The position numbers and the translations under genes were made by a program. A stretch of 64,000 bases of DNA. It comes from Wuchereria bancrofti (Eukaryota; Nematoda; Chromadorea; Rhabditida; Onchocercidae). The notes beneath the pieces were generated by a model. It did not search any database, was not told where the DNA came from, and saw nothing but the letters and a program-made list of their open reading frames with translations. Positions 12,381-25,198 of this stretch are shown one piece after another (position 1 is the first letter of the stretch; every line of letters starts with the position of its first letter). The stretch covers positions 8,088,115 through 8,152,114 of the forward strand of contig SSBO01000001.1 of assembly GCA_005281725.1 (NCBI GenBank). Direction: 5' to 3'.

Positions 12381-13184
12381 TTCACATATATTTCTAAGAA
12401 AATAACAGTGAATAGAATATATTCGTATCAATATGTTGTTATTAGGTTCATTTTATATATGAATGAATGAGTGCTACACGTATATCTCCAATAAGTTAGT
12501 AAATAAAACAAACGGATATACTATTATTGATTTTGAAGAAGCCATCAGTGCAACTCGGCTATTACTGAGTGCAGTATGAAGATAGTGCAATTGCATGCAG
12601 CAATGTAACTGCATACTTGTTAAACGAGCTGAAAAAAAAAAGGCAGTTAGACATGAGAAAAAACTTATTTGATTCAATAATTGACTGAATTAATCTCGCG
12701 GTTAAATTACTACTATTACTAAGAAAAGTGTTATTACTACTAACAGAGTGTTCCGAAGATGTTTGAAACATGCAAAAGTTTCAGAACCTCAAATTACACA
12801 TAATATATTATAACAAATATCATAAATGTAATCAACAAAATGCTGACTGAACGTAATTTACGGCAGTGATCAACTCACCTTTCTTGAAATGATAAAATGA
12901 ATACAAAGGTTAGATACAAAAATTAAAAAAAAACGCATGCTAATCCTTGCATTAGTATTTAAACATTTCAAATTAGAACTTTTATCAACCAAAAAAAACC
13001 AAGCAACATATTATTTGCAATCAAAAAATGCAAAATGATATACTAATCCGGAAAAGGAGATCTATGAGACAGCACGAACAATCCGGAAACTGAATTAACA
13101 AATAACTCAAAATGTACAAAATGACACGCCGTATGATTCTACTTCAACATTTACAACCGTTGGAGTGCGTACATATACATAAGT

Positions 13185-13336
13185 ATACATGTATATGTGT
13201 ATGTATGTGTGTATGTGTATGTCTCTATGATATGTATGTATGTATGTGTGCGTACGCACAGGCGGGTGCACGGAGGGTAATAAAAATATTTATTGCAATG
13301 CACTTTGTGTGCATGCGTGTGTGTGTGTGTGTGTGC
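13185..13336. repeat. GTAT/GT microsatellite
   Basis: Interrupted GTAT and GT tracts, ending in an almost pure (GT) run at about 13316-13335. Produces fortuitous ORFs on both strands. Confidence 0.85.
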
Positions 13337-14131
13337 AGCGTTATAGAGAGTAAGTGAAGTGAGGAGAGTAAAGAGATATACGTTAAATGAGAATGATGAT
13401 TACCAATACTATCAATTAGATTATTGGACATAAACTGCAAGTTGCGTGTTACGTGCGTTGGTAAATATAATATTAACAATATCGATTGAAGTAATACTGA
13501 AGAATGCATGCAATATATGCATTACTGCAATTGCATGCTATATAAAATGCTATATGAGAAAATATCAAAATTATAATAACTAATTGCTAAAAGCAAGTAA
13601 AATTTGTGAATAGAAAAATGCATGATATAATGTCTTTTTTGCATTATGTATTACTATTGTAAGTAAACAAATTATACTTTTTCAATAATTAAATTAATGA
13701 TAATAATTTATATTAGTAATTAATGAATAACTTGATAATGCTGTACGATTGAAAAAGTTTATTTTCAAATTAAAATAAAATTTATAACAATTACATATAC
13801 AGTAATAATGGTATGTTACAGTCATATTTTATGTGTTTTTTTTTTCTTTTTTTATATGAATTTTAATTATGTTAATTTATTATTCTAAATGAAAAAAAAA
13901 GCTTTATTTGTGGCAGTGTAATACAATATAGAAGCATTTTTATACGATATTATTTGAAGCACTTTTAGCAGTCAGAAAATAGAGCACACATACACATATA
14001 CATATATATTGTACAATTTTACACAATTAATAAATCAATTAAAAAAATTTAAAATTAATTATGTTTTAAATTTGCTGCACATACACGTTTTTGTAAAGCA
14101 TAAACAAAATGTAAAGAGATTAATTACGCAT

Positions 14132-14202
14132 AAGCAAGCAAACAAACAAACAAACAAACAAATGAGCAAACAAACAAACAAACGAATAAATAAACAGATA
14201 AA
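14132..14202. repeat. CAAA tetranucleotide microsatellite
   Basis: Two runs of (CAAA) separated by ATGAG, with degenerate ends. The Lys/Gln/Asn-rich ORF across it is an artefact of the repeat. Confidence 0.85.
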
Positions 14203-16561
14203 CAATACTACATTTATAATATCAGTTTAATGATAACATTATCAGCATTAAAAAATTTCATTAATTTGAGATCAATCAATTATACTAACAAAAAATTTCA
14301 ATGATATTAACCAAACATCTTATCTATTCACAAATAGAATGAATAAATAGGATGATTTAATGTTAAAAGTAAAATGATAATCACTTTCCGAAAATCTGTA
14401 CTTAATCCGTATCCGACATTTGTCTTAATGAATTATATTGTCGTAAATGATTGAAGTATATTGCCATTAAATTAATTAGATAAAATAATAAATTTAATCA
14501 GTTTTTATAAGAAATATTACAAAAAATTGCCACTTTTTTATAGAACTTATGATAAACAAAAGAAAATAATGATAACCTAGTAAATAGTATTAACTCAGTC
14601 TACAATATATATCCTATTGTTAAAATTAGAAAAAATTTTTTAAATTTAATTTCTTGTTTTGAATTTTTCTAATTGAGGAAAATTCTAAATAAATATATAT
14701 TGTCATTTATTATTTCTGTTTATTTGTTCAATGTTTTTACAGTTATTCTTTAATTTATTATAAGAATAATATTAAAAATTGAAATAATTACAGTAGCCTG
14801 TAATAATTATAAGTACGATATATTTTCCAAAAACTAATTTCTAACATTAATTCAAAAGCAAAATAATCGAAAAAAGAGAAAAACTTTTTAAGGCTAATTA
14901 TTGAAATACTGTCGTACTAATTAGCAAAATATTACTACTGCATAGGGCATTTCGATTTCAAATATAACCGATTTCGTATACAATCACATTTATTTGCTGA
15001 GATCAACAATGTTTAGATCAAGTTATACAAATATTAAAAAAGATTGTGCAAATATTGATGAGATCATTATTGATTAATTTAAAAATTAAACTTTTAATTT
15101 CCACTTTTTTCCTTAATTTCAAAAAATTTTTCGATATATATTGTTAGAAAAAATTATAAAAAATAAACGAACTCATGGAAAATACGTACATTAATTTGAT
15201 TTCAATAGCATTCAGATAACTTATGAATAATCAAACGTATCTATTTATGACTTATGACTCATTATTAATAATTATGCTAATTAAATAAGTTTTTCATCTT
15301 ATTGCTTTCATTTTCCATGTTATTCATTGTATGCGATTAATCTTCAATGAGATAGCATAATTATATGTTGTTGTTAAAAATTAAATTCTAGAAAAAAAAG
15401 TCATTCGTGCATTGTCTTAAAATATCGAATAAGAAAATTTAAAATGAAACGAATAAATATCTGAGCATTTTGAACTGCATTAATAATAATCAAAAACTGA
15501 ATAACCATTTTTTTTCCTATTTATTTTTCACTTTGATTTTTTTCCATTTGTTTTTGAAGAATATTTTATTTCTATCAGAAAAAGTTTCTTGCTTAAAAAT
15601 GATATCATTTATACTGAATAATACGATCATTTTAATTTATTGCATATTGCACTCACTCATTTTCAAAAAATATTTTATTTATTATTTCACTCAAGATTCA
15701 AAAAAGGTCATCTAAAATGTTGTCAATTGTTATTTGAATTTATTTATTATTATTATTTTTTAAATATATGTTTCAACTAATTTTTAAATTCAGTCTTCAC
15801 CACATGTTAACATTTTTAAGCTAAGAAAATATCTCGTCACTATGAAATAGAATTAATTTACAAAACAAAACGAGATAATGATAACTTTTTTTCTATCCAA
15901 ATTTATAAATTTTTAAATATTAAAAATTATTTCGTAATAGAATAGCACCATTTCTATTTTTTTTTTTTTAATGATACTGTCAACCTATCAACTGGATATC
16001 AAATCGTAATTTCAGCAATTTCATGGATCAGCCACAGATCAGTAGCTAGCGGCTTCTTATTGTATTAGTTGAAATTGATATATTCATAAAACGATCTGAA
16101 ACATGATAGATGAGTGGAAGAAAAAAGTGATGAAAAGCATAATCAAAATTGAAAAAATTTAAAAAGGAAATTGAGATTTAAAAATTTCTTTCCCTTAAGC
16201 ATAACAATAGCGTCATAAATCTACGTTATAGAACTACAATACTTATATATAATCTTAATTAGTAATAATATTTTCTAACCAATAGAAAAAAGTATTAGAA
16301 AAAAAAGTAACGGCAGAAATCAAAAAAAAAAAATGGATAATAAGAATTAAAAAAAACATAAACTAAAATTTAATCAAACATCAAAGAATGCTTTTCAAAT
16401 TATGTTAATATGCCAGAAAATTTTTTAATTCCAAATTTTGAATTCAAAAAAAAAGAAAAAAGGAAAGAAGCAAAATAAAGACAGAAATAAACTATTAGGA
16501 AAAAAGATCAAAGAGAAAGAAACGAAAAAAAATTAAAGAAGATAAACCATAAAAGAATAAA

Positions 16562-16567
16562 TTTATT
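16562..16567 (-). terminator. Probable polyadenylation signal of CDK5-activator gene
   Basis: AATAAA on the minus strand, 90 bases beyond the TAA stop at 16657; spacing fits a short nematode 3' UTR. Confidence 0.45.
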
Positions 16568-16656
16568 AAATTATGATGAATAATAACATTAAAGGAAAAA
16601 AAGCCAATTAAATAATTTCTAATTAAATTCTACCTTTTTTTGCATATTATAATACA

Positions 16657-19600
16657 TTATTCTAAAGCATAATGTTTTAATTCAGCAAATATTTCAGTAA
16701 AATAAGTTGTTGATGAATTAAGTCGTAACATATCGGCACTTCGTTCATTTACTATTTGCACACATCGATCCCAGAAACGATCGCGATCCTACAATTTCCA
16801 TTATTTGTTCACTGACAATTTAAAAAGAAAAAAATTTTTTTTTGCAACGAAAAAAAAAATTATGCATTGCAGTATGAAATTATCATTTTTTTTTAATTTT
16901 AATAATTCTCTATGCAAAATTTTTATTCTTTAAAAAAAGTAAGGGAAAAAAGCGCAAAAAACAAAAGTTTTTTTTTCTTTCTCCTAAAAATTTTTTCTTT
17001 TTTTTTTTTACTTTCGAGCTTAATGATTATTTTGTTAGAGGTATTCCTCTTTTGAGAATGTATGAATACATTAAAATTTGTTGATGAACGCTTTTAAAAT
17101 ATTTTAATCGAATAAAAAGAAGTTAACATGCTATGATAATAGTTTGTCTGTAGCATTTCCATTTTAGAATTTTGTACGTGTTTATTTATTTACCTACATA
17201 TTTAATCATCAGTTTTTAGTGATATATAAATTTACGTTTGTTTATTTTCTTCCTTTTCTCTTCTCTTTACAATTAATCTTTGAAAGCAGTTTTGAAAGTT
17301 TTATTCAAACAATATTTTAACATGTTTTTATTTTCATTAATTAACTAACATTTGTAGTACAAATATTTTAGATCAAATATATCGTATGGTTAATTTTTGA
17401 AGTACTTAGTAAATATTATAAATATATGTGACTCTTTTCTTTTTTTTACCATACAATCTAATGAAACATTTGTTGAAATGTTGTCAATGAAACTTCTTTT
17501 TTTTTTTTAAAAAAAAAATAACATATCAGTTAATTTGTTTTTAAAATAAAGTTTGAAAGTTGAAAAATTATCTGCATCGTATATAAACGGAATTATTTTG
17601 GTTACAGTTTTTTGGATATAATTGTTTTGAAATGAATTATTTGTACAAACGGATATTGTGAATTTTAGAGCCATTTGAAAATTTCAAGTTATATTTATAT
17701 ACAGAATCGAATATTCTCGACATAGCTATTTGAAATTTTTAATTTACAATTTTTGTATTTTGATTGCTATTTCAAAATTTTTCCTTTCTTTTTTAATTTG
17801 TTTGAATCGAAGAAATAAACTGAACCTGGTCAACAAGAAACGGTTTCAATGGATAGGAAATTTCATTTCCAATATAACTATAACTTATATAAAGACAGGT
17901 GAGTACAACCGATTGCAACTCTTCCACCGTTTTTATCGTTTCATTATTACTCACCATACTTTTCACCAACATATAAACAAAGACTAAATTTGCCGGATTA
18001 ATAAATGCTACATCTTGCCAACCCTAAAAAATATCTTAATGATGTTAACCAAAAATAAAAAAAAACTACTTTTGAAAATAATTTAATAATCCTAATTAAA
18101 ACAAAAATTTTCATATACAAGTTTAAGTATTAGTTTAATTAGATTGACATAGTCATGTGATAGTTGCTAATAAATCAATTATCATATTATTTTAATCCTT
18201 TTTTTATTCAAAATTTTATGATCTATTTGAATTAAATTTGAAAATTAAAATTTCCACTTATGAAATTTTTGTTAAAGAATTAAAATACCTGTAGCAGAAG
18301 TGCTCTATCAACGGTCCTAAGCCACATAACAAGTTGAGCAGGCTCAAAATGTCGAATATGGCATTGCTTTGATAGATACTGTCCAAGGCCACGAAGTAAT
18401 TCTGACGTAGATGCCTGAATCACTGTTCTCCTCTTTACATTATCATTTGGCACCAATGCTGTAAAGCATAAAATATTTTATTAGCAATATTTCGAAGAAT
18501 AAATAGTAATTATCAGATGGTGAATATTATAGCCATAATTATTAATGATTATTGGTATATATGATTACTTTTTATAGACAATTACTATTTTCACATCAGC
18601 GTCAATTATTTCATTTTTTTTTAAACTAATTTCAAATCAACTATTTTATTATTTATGTTTTTAAGTCAAATATTTGCTAACCAATTTAATTTATTTAAAA
18701 TGGTATAAAATAAATTGAGAACAACAAAAATTATTGAATATATGGCATTTTCATAAACAATTACAAACAATCATCTAATCATTATTATAATCACTTAATC
18801 ATAATAATAATTAAATTATTGTAGTTTTCATTCATTATTTGTAAGCATACTGTTGCATAATTGTGAATAATTATGATTATTATCAAAAACGACTATTACA
18901 TTGATTATCAACAATATGCTTACTTTACCTTTTGCGGTACAATTCGTGGTAATTTTCTTGCAGGATTTATAAGTTTGTTTATCATTTGTCGAATCAGTAT
19001 TACCCGTTGCGGCAGCAATATTATCATTGTTTACCGCACAACTACTACCAAATGGTTGTTTCTGGGCACGATGTGTTGGTGACAACGGTGTATTTGCTTG
19101 CGGACCAATAGGACTGATTAAATTATTGTTAACAAAATCCTAAAAAAAAATGTTAAATTTGTATTAAAATTGTGCATTTCATTCGTTTCAGTATAAATGC
19201 TAAGATATAAGTTATTCAATTTTCTGAAAATCTATCAGCAAAATTTGCAAAAATTTTAATTTTTTATGAAGACATTTAATTACAATATATCGATTTAACA
19301 AGTATAAGTGTTATCAGTGACTTGATGAATGAAAATTGGTAGAAATTTGCATACGACATTTTAATGCTGCTAACTAATTTTACACAAATGAACATGCTTA
19401 ATAAGTTGACAGAGGTGTGAAAAATTGAAAAATGAAATTGAAATCCTTTATGTATAAATTACATTATTAAGAAATACATTATAGTCAATTAAATTCATTC
19501 CTGATTTAATCAGTAATGTACATATCATTAAAAATTTCCTAAGAATTACCAGTTAACAAAATATTTCAGAAAAATGACAATTCTAACTCTTTAAAAGAGT

Positions 19601-22600
19601 TGTACAAGAGAGGAAATTCCGCATAATTTAATCACAACTGATCAGAATAATTCTCCAAAGTTTCAACATGTAAGTATATTTTATCACTGATAACTTTTAT
19701 AACAGATTAGATCAGATAGATCAAGAAACAAGGAAACAAACATAGTCATATTAGACCGAGAGTGTTATATTCATCAAAATTAAAATGAATTGAAATGATT
19801 CAAATTTTCGCATAAATTGAAATCTAAAAAACAAATGAGGGAAAACACTGTAAATAATAATGGATGAGACAAATATTGATCATAAGTAATGTGATATGAT
19901 TATTGTTTAGCGGTAAAAGAAAGCAAATAATTAAGTTTTTAAGTCTCAAAAATTTTCATACTGAAATCAGTGCTTAGAAAAATTTAATTTATTTCAGTGT
20001 GAAATAAAGTGGAAGGAAATCGTTTTGCATATATATAATTGAAATCTTAGAGCTAATTCTGTTACAAATGCTGTAATTATTGCTCGACATTTCTTCAAAC
20101 GTTTATAAATAGACTGCATGGTTATTTAATATACGTTTAACGGTCACGTTTCATGCAAAAATTCTATGCTTAAGTAATAAATATATTGATAAGTGCTAAC
20201 GTTACTAGAATTATGTTTTACGTCGAAATTGAGTACTGAATGGACATAGAAAGAAGTAATTTAAAGTATTCGCAAGAGTTTGTAATCTATTTGAAATTAA
20301 AAAATGATTTATAAACAATCAACAAAATAAACGCTTAATTTAGTTTGTTCACAAATGAATCCGAAACTGTTAATTACGTAAAAATGAGAACTTAGACATG
20401 AATGAAAATTTGAATAATTTTTATAATTGATATTTCACAGTAATTTTAATTGATGAAAAGAGCGTAAGTGACCTTACGATATGTAATAAATAATATCGGG
20501 ATGTTTTGTTAATTTAAATAATTAGTTTCAGGCAATACTTTCTATGCTTTCTAGAATTCCTATAATGTGAAACTATTCTTTTCTGAATAAACATAAAGTT
20601 CACTAATGAAATTGGATAATTTTTTTCCTTTGAAGTCAAATTAATATAACAATTTAGAAATAATCAAATATAAATTGTTAGCAATTTTTATTTGATTATA
20701 GAGAAAAAAAGTGATGAAAATATTATAAAGGAATGAAACATTTTAAATAAAAGTAAAAAATAAAATTTGATAGAATGATTCAGTGAATTTTAATAGAATC
20801 AGAAACCATACGCTGTTTTAATTCATTTGAGAAATGGTTTTAATCGGTCTTTTTGTATCATTGTGATGATTAAATTCCAAACAAAAGTTCCAACAAAAAA
20901 GGAGAAAATATCTTTCAAATAAAAATGTTCCATAAAAAAAAGTGAAAAAAAAGTAAGTAAATAAAAATGATTCGATGCAAGAAAAAAAAAATAAGATGAA
21001 AAGGATTAGTATTTAATTGGATAGCTTTTTAATTTGCAATTTAACACATATTATTAAATATTTTTCTTTGTTTCGATTAAATTTCGTTCATTTTCGTGTA
21101 AACAACACCAATTTCGATGCAAATTAATTTAAATAATTTTTGGATAAATTTATTCAGAATAGTTTGGCAGTTAATTAAAAAATAATAATGTAATGTAATA
21201 ACTTTGAGAAAACAAAAAAAAAAAAGGAAATCTATTAGATTGGAAATGATTGATAGATGGCAGAAGGTGGATATTTCCTATGAACTACTTTCATATGTAA
21301 TTGAATACTTGAAACATATTCATATATAATTAAATACTTGCATTAGAAGGATTTAATCTTAGGATTGCTAGAAATGAATACAATAATAACTTAATGAGTC
21401 AAATTTAATATTCGAATGAGATATATGATGAAAATGAATTGAATGAAAATTGGTGCACTAAGCAATTTCATTCGATTTATGATAATTGTATAACCATAGA
21501 TTATGCACATTTGAAATTTTAATTTTGTATAAACTTTTGAAATAAAAAAAAAAACAAAAAAAAAATGTATAAAAAATTTTTGTACAAAAAAAAGTCACTT
21601 TTGAAAGCATTAGCCAGTACTTATGATACAAGAAAAAAGAGCAAAAATTTGAAATCAAAAGTGATAAAATTATACAGAAAATATTCCATTAAACATTTTT
21701 AGTTTTACTTTGAATAACAAAAATTTTGAAATTATTTGAGAAATCATTTGAATAGTAAAAGGAAAAGTAAATAAATAGAATTTGCAAATAACCTGTTTAT
21801 TAAGTTTTAATTCTCGTTTGATCTCTTTCCGGATACTGTAATAGTTTGGTATAACAGTTGCCGTGTCTACGATAACTAATGAATTTCGTCGATTCTTCGT
21901 CGGATTTGTTACTGTTGGTTCATACTTTTTATAATTTTGATTACTATCTAAAGTTACGGATAGTTGAGTATATGGTAGCTCACGTGAGCATTTTTCTGCT
22001 TGATTTGTAGCCAACAGTAGCATAGAATCGGTGGAACGTGATGTTACCGTTGAACCTCGTTGTTTTTGCGCTTGAGCTTGCATTTGAAGCTAAAATTATA
22101 ATCATTTAAATTATTTCAACTAAAAGTATTGCTGTATTAACTATTGCAGAATTTTACACTATGCTTTCGATAAATTTTATTGATTTCATTTGGTACATAT
22201 CTGTTCAAAGCACATTTGGTTATCAATTAATTATCAAAATTTATGTTTAAGACAAATTTTTAAATACAATTAAAATGATTGAAAAGCGATAACAAAATAT
22301 TGTAAAAATTTAATGACATATTAAGAAAAAAATCAAATTTATGAATTTTGACTTAATTAATAATTGAACGGCTAAAGAAATATGAGGGAGAGAATTTTCA
22401 ATCAAAGAAGCAAAAGAAAAGAAAAAAGAAACTTCAAATCGTTAATGTTATTCTAGTATCCTCAGTGAATTTATACAGTTACTATTGCTTATGCAATTAA
22501 ATTGCTAACTAGCCCATCAATTTGCTAGGCCAACATCTTGAATAAGGCAAATTAAAGCCTTGGACAAAGTAATAATGCTTAATACAATGAGAAGAAAAAT

Positions 22601-25173
22601 GGAAGTAGAGAGAGAATGAAAATGTAATTTGGATTGTATAAGTATTACAGAGTTGTGATGAAAATGAACCTTCATATGTGTAATTGCATTTTTTCTTTTC
22701 TTTTTTCTTTTTTTTTAAAAGTAAGCTATTTTCAATTAGTATTCTTTTAAGGTTTGAAAAGAAGGAAAAAGAAAAAAGGCATAGAAATAAACAAAGAAAG
22801 TAAAGAAAATGGTATGTATGTTTCAATTTCGAAATTGTCAAATTTTCATAAGGAATGAAGAAAACCATTTTTAATATCAAAAAAAAAAAAGAATATTCAA
22901 AATTTCCTTTTCTTTATTCATTTCTCTCCCTTTCTCTTTACCCCTCTCTATTCCGTTTTTCTCTCCCTCTGTCATACCTGTTTTTATTTTTACCAAACAA
23001 CGAGAAGGCATTGCATTGAATTGTCATGCTTATTTATTAATTATTGAACAAAGAAGACAAAACAGAAGTTTAAATAAGTTATGCTAGGTGAGAAAGAAAA
23101 GTAAAGATTAAGATGAGAGCTTATTAATAACATAAAAATAATAATTAAAATGTAATTAAAAACTCATAAATGTCTCAAAAAAGTTAAAACATGATGCATT
23201 TTTAAGTGAAATGTAATTTACACATGATTAATTAACACTTTACTTAATCGATAGATTAATCCAATGATAAGGTTAAGTTCATCATAGAAAAAAGAGGATT
23301 CTATAAGTATGATTTAAACATTAAAAGAATACGGATTTGATAAATAATAATCCATATTTAATCATAAAAATTAACTGATAATTTTAGAACAGAATAACAT
23401 GATTCAAAAACAGATTAAAAAAAATAAAAATAATCGAAATCATTTATTTATTTCAAACATTTCATATAACTTTTTCCTATATCATAATTCTATGATTAAT
23501 TAAACGTATTTATTTACGCGTTCATATAAACGATTTTTTTTTTCCTTTTTTTTGTTTCTTTCTTTTATAACTTTCAATTTTTTAAACAAATTATTGCTTT
23601 TTTCCTTTCTAAAATTAAATTTAATAATTATTACATTAAACTAACTGTCCTTACAATGTGAAAAATATTCTCCTAGAAATTTTAATGAAATATCAAAGTA
23701 TTTTTTGCAAAAATTCACTTTGATTTAGCAAATTTTAACGAAATGAAATCATGGAAAAGAGCGACATTTTTCAAATAAATGAGAAAAGCCTTAGGAAAAT
23801 GGATTTTAAAATGATTCCATTAATTATCTTTTTGGCCTCTTTTTTTCATTCCAACTGGAAATGAAGCAAATATATAGGAAATGGGAAAAAACAGGCCTGT
23901 CTAAACATACATATTTAAGTAGACAGAAGCACAGACACCGACATACATACACATACACATACATACACAGATCTTTATGCAAATATGTAAAACTGCTTCA
24001 TGGACATCATCATCTGGCTTCTTCTACCAAACTAGGCTCTATTAGCATCTCCATTTTACCACCAACACTCATCCCTCATTCATTTCCTGAGGCTCTTTCA
24101 TTTTACAGAAAAGAGCAGATAACATCTTTTTCAATTCAGTTTTTTTTTTCTTACTTCTATCCAATAACTTTTGATGATTGCAAAATAATGTTAAAAGATA
24201 GGCTTAGGTTTAGAGAGAGAGAGAGGATGAAAAAGGATGAAAACAATGAAAAGAAATGAAAAATATTGGACATAAAAACGTGATGAATTAAATAAAAGTT
24301 TGAATTAGGGATGATTGACTGACTTATTAACCAGCTAATTAGTTGGTTGACTGGTTTAATTAACTTGACATAATTAATTTCATCTTATTTTATGTATTTA
24401 ACCTTTTTTTGAAAAAAAAAATCATTAAAATCATTATTCAGTATTTCAAAAAAAGGGAAGATTTGGTGTTCCTTTTTTTATCAATTGATTAATTAATTGA
24501 TTTTGTGTAATTACTCCTTTTGTAACTTTGCAAACGCTTTCTCTATTATTTCGAACTTTCATTCATTTCAATTTAAATTTCACGACTGTTATTTATCTTT
24601 CAAATTCACTTTCCTTCCTTTTTTTTAATTACTTATTCTAAAATTCACTGAATTCATTTTACAACAAGCATTTCCACTTAACTTAGCAACACGTGCGTTC
24701 CATAACGTTAACATATACCAATTTATTGAACAATTAATTTGATAACAAAAAATATTCTAGAAAAATATCCTAAATAACTTACAAAATTTGTACAAATTCT
24801 TGATCCTTTTAATTTTTAAATACCTAATTTAAAAATATATTGGATCGAATCAGATCATCCAATTAAAACTTTCACGTCGCAAATAAATGCTCAAACATTA
24901 GATGTTTTCATTCACTGATAACTTTTTCATCATAAAAAAAATCTCGAAATTCTAAAAAAAAGAAGGAAGGAAGAACGGAAAAAAAAGGCCAACCTGTTGC
25001 GCTGCTTTTTTAGACCAATTCCATCCTGCTGCAAATACCGATTGCTTCTTGGCTTGTATCGTTGCCAGTGGATGATGTTGAAAAATTGGTGGAGCATCTG
25101 GTGCCACAAACAAATGATTGCAGACACTAGTTGGCGGTCGATGGGGTAAAGGTGATGTTAAGGAAGCTCCCAT
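16657..25173 (-). CDS. cdka-1: CDK5 activator (p35-type regulatory subunit)
   Basis: Six exons, all phases consistent: 25173-24994, 22089-21793, 19139-18929, 18458-18289, 18023-17826 and 16788-16657 (TAA), giving 395 residues. Residues about 245-395 match the cyclin-fold CDK5-binding core of p35/p39: [26 protein letters not shown] followed by [50 protein letters not shown], then FWDRC (357-361) and [10 protein letters not shown] near the C terminus. Proteins of this family activate the neuronal kinase CDK5 and act in neuronal migration, polarity and transport. The N terminus MGASLT places Gly2 and a residue-6 Thr as in N-myristoylated p35, which decides the start; an upstream TTG is not needed. 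Residues 41-57 ([17 protein letters not shown]) resemble the conserved basic patch of p35. Residues 61-229 are a poorly conserved Q/S/T/N-rich linker with a KNRRNS phosphosite-like motif. Introns 1 and 2 are about 2.9 and 2.7 kb. Confidence 0.94.
19140..21792 (-). other. Large intron 2 of CDK5-activator gene
   Basis: 2.65 kb of AT-rich sequence bounded by GT at 21792-21791 and AG at 19141-19140 on the minus strand. No internal ORF with protein-like sequence and no repeat family recognised. Confidence 0.8.
22090..24993 (-). other. Large intron 1 of CDK5-activator gene
   Basis: 2.9 kb intron with GT at 24993-24992 and AG at 22091-22090. Contains homopurine/homopyrimidine stretches (about 22680-22980), a CATA microsatellite at 23935-23968 and poly-T runs. 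The ORFs at 22509-22880 and 23861-24259 fall in these low-complexity tracts and are not supported as genes. Confidence 0.75.
23935..23968. repeat. CATA microsatellite
   Basis: Short run of CATA/CACATA units inside intron 1 of the CDK5-activator gene. Confidence 0.75.
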
Positions 25174-25183
25174 ACCTGGTTTG

Positions 25184-25198
25184 CTACGATTGGAAAAA
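25184..25198 (-). promoter_or_regulatory. Possible trans-splice acceptor of CDK5-activator gene
   Basis: Minus-strand TTTTTCCAATCGTAG lies 10 bases upstream of the ATG at 25173 and could accept a spliced leader. No stronger acceptor is closer. Confidence 0.35.

Larger units (their letters stand above)
12381..16561. other. Gene-poor intergenic region between MADF and CDK5-activator genes
   Basis: About 4.2 kb of AT-rich DNA on the 5' side of the MADF gene and 3' side of the CDK5-activator gene. Short ORFs here follow simple repeats (13185-13336 GT/GTAT; 14132-14202 CAAA) or poly-A/T runs and show no protein-like sequence. The promoter of the MADF gene should lie near 12380-13000, but no element was recognised. 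Confidence 0.55.

Noticed and set aside
13112..13509. Cys/Val/Tyr-rich and His/Thr-rich ORFs
   Set aside because: They track the GT/GTAT microsatellite on opposite strands.
22509..24259. ORFs at 22509-22880 and 23861-24259
   Set aside because: They lie in a confirmed intron of the CDK5-activator gene and consist of low-complexity or repeat-derived residues.
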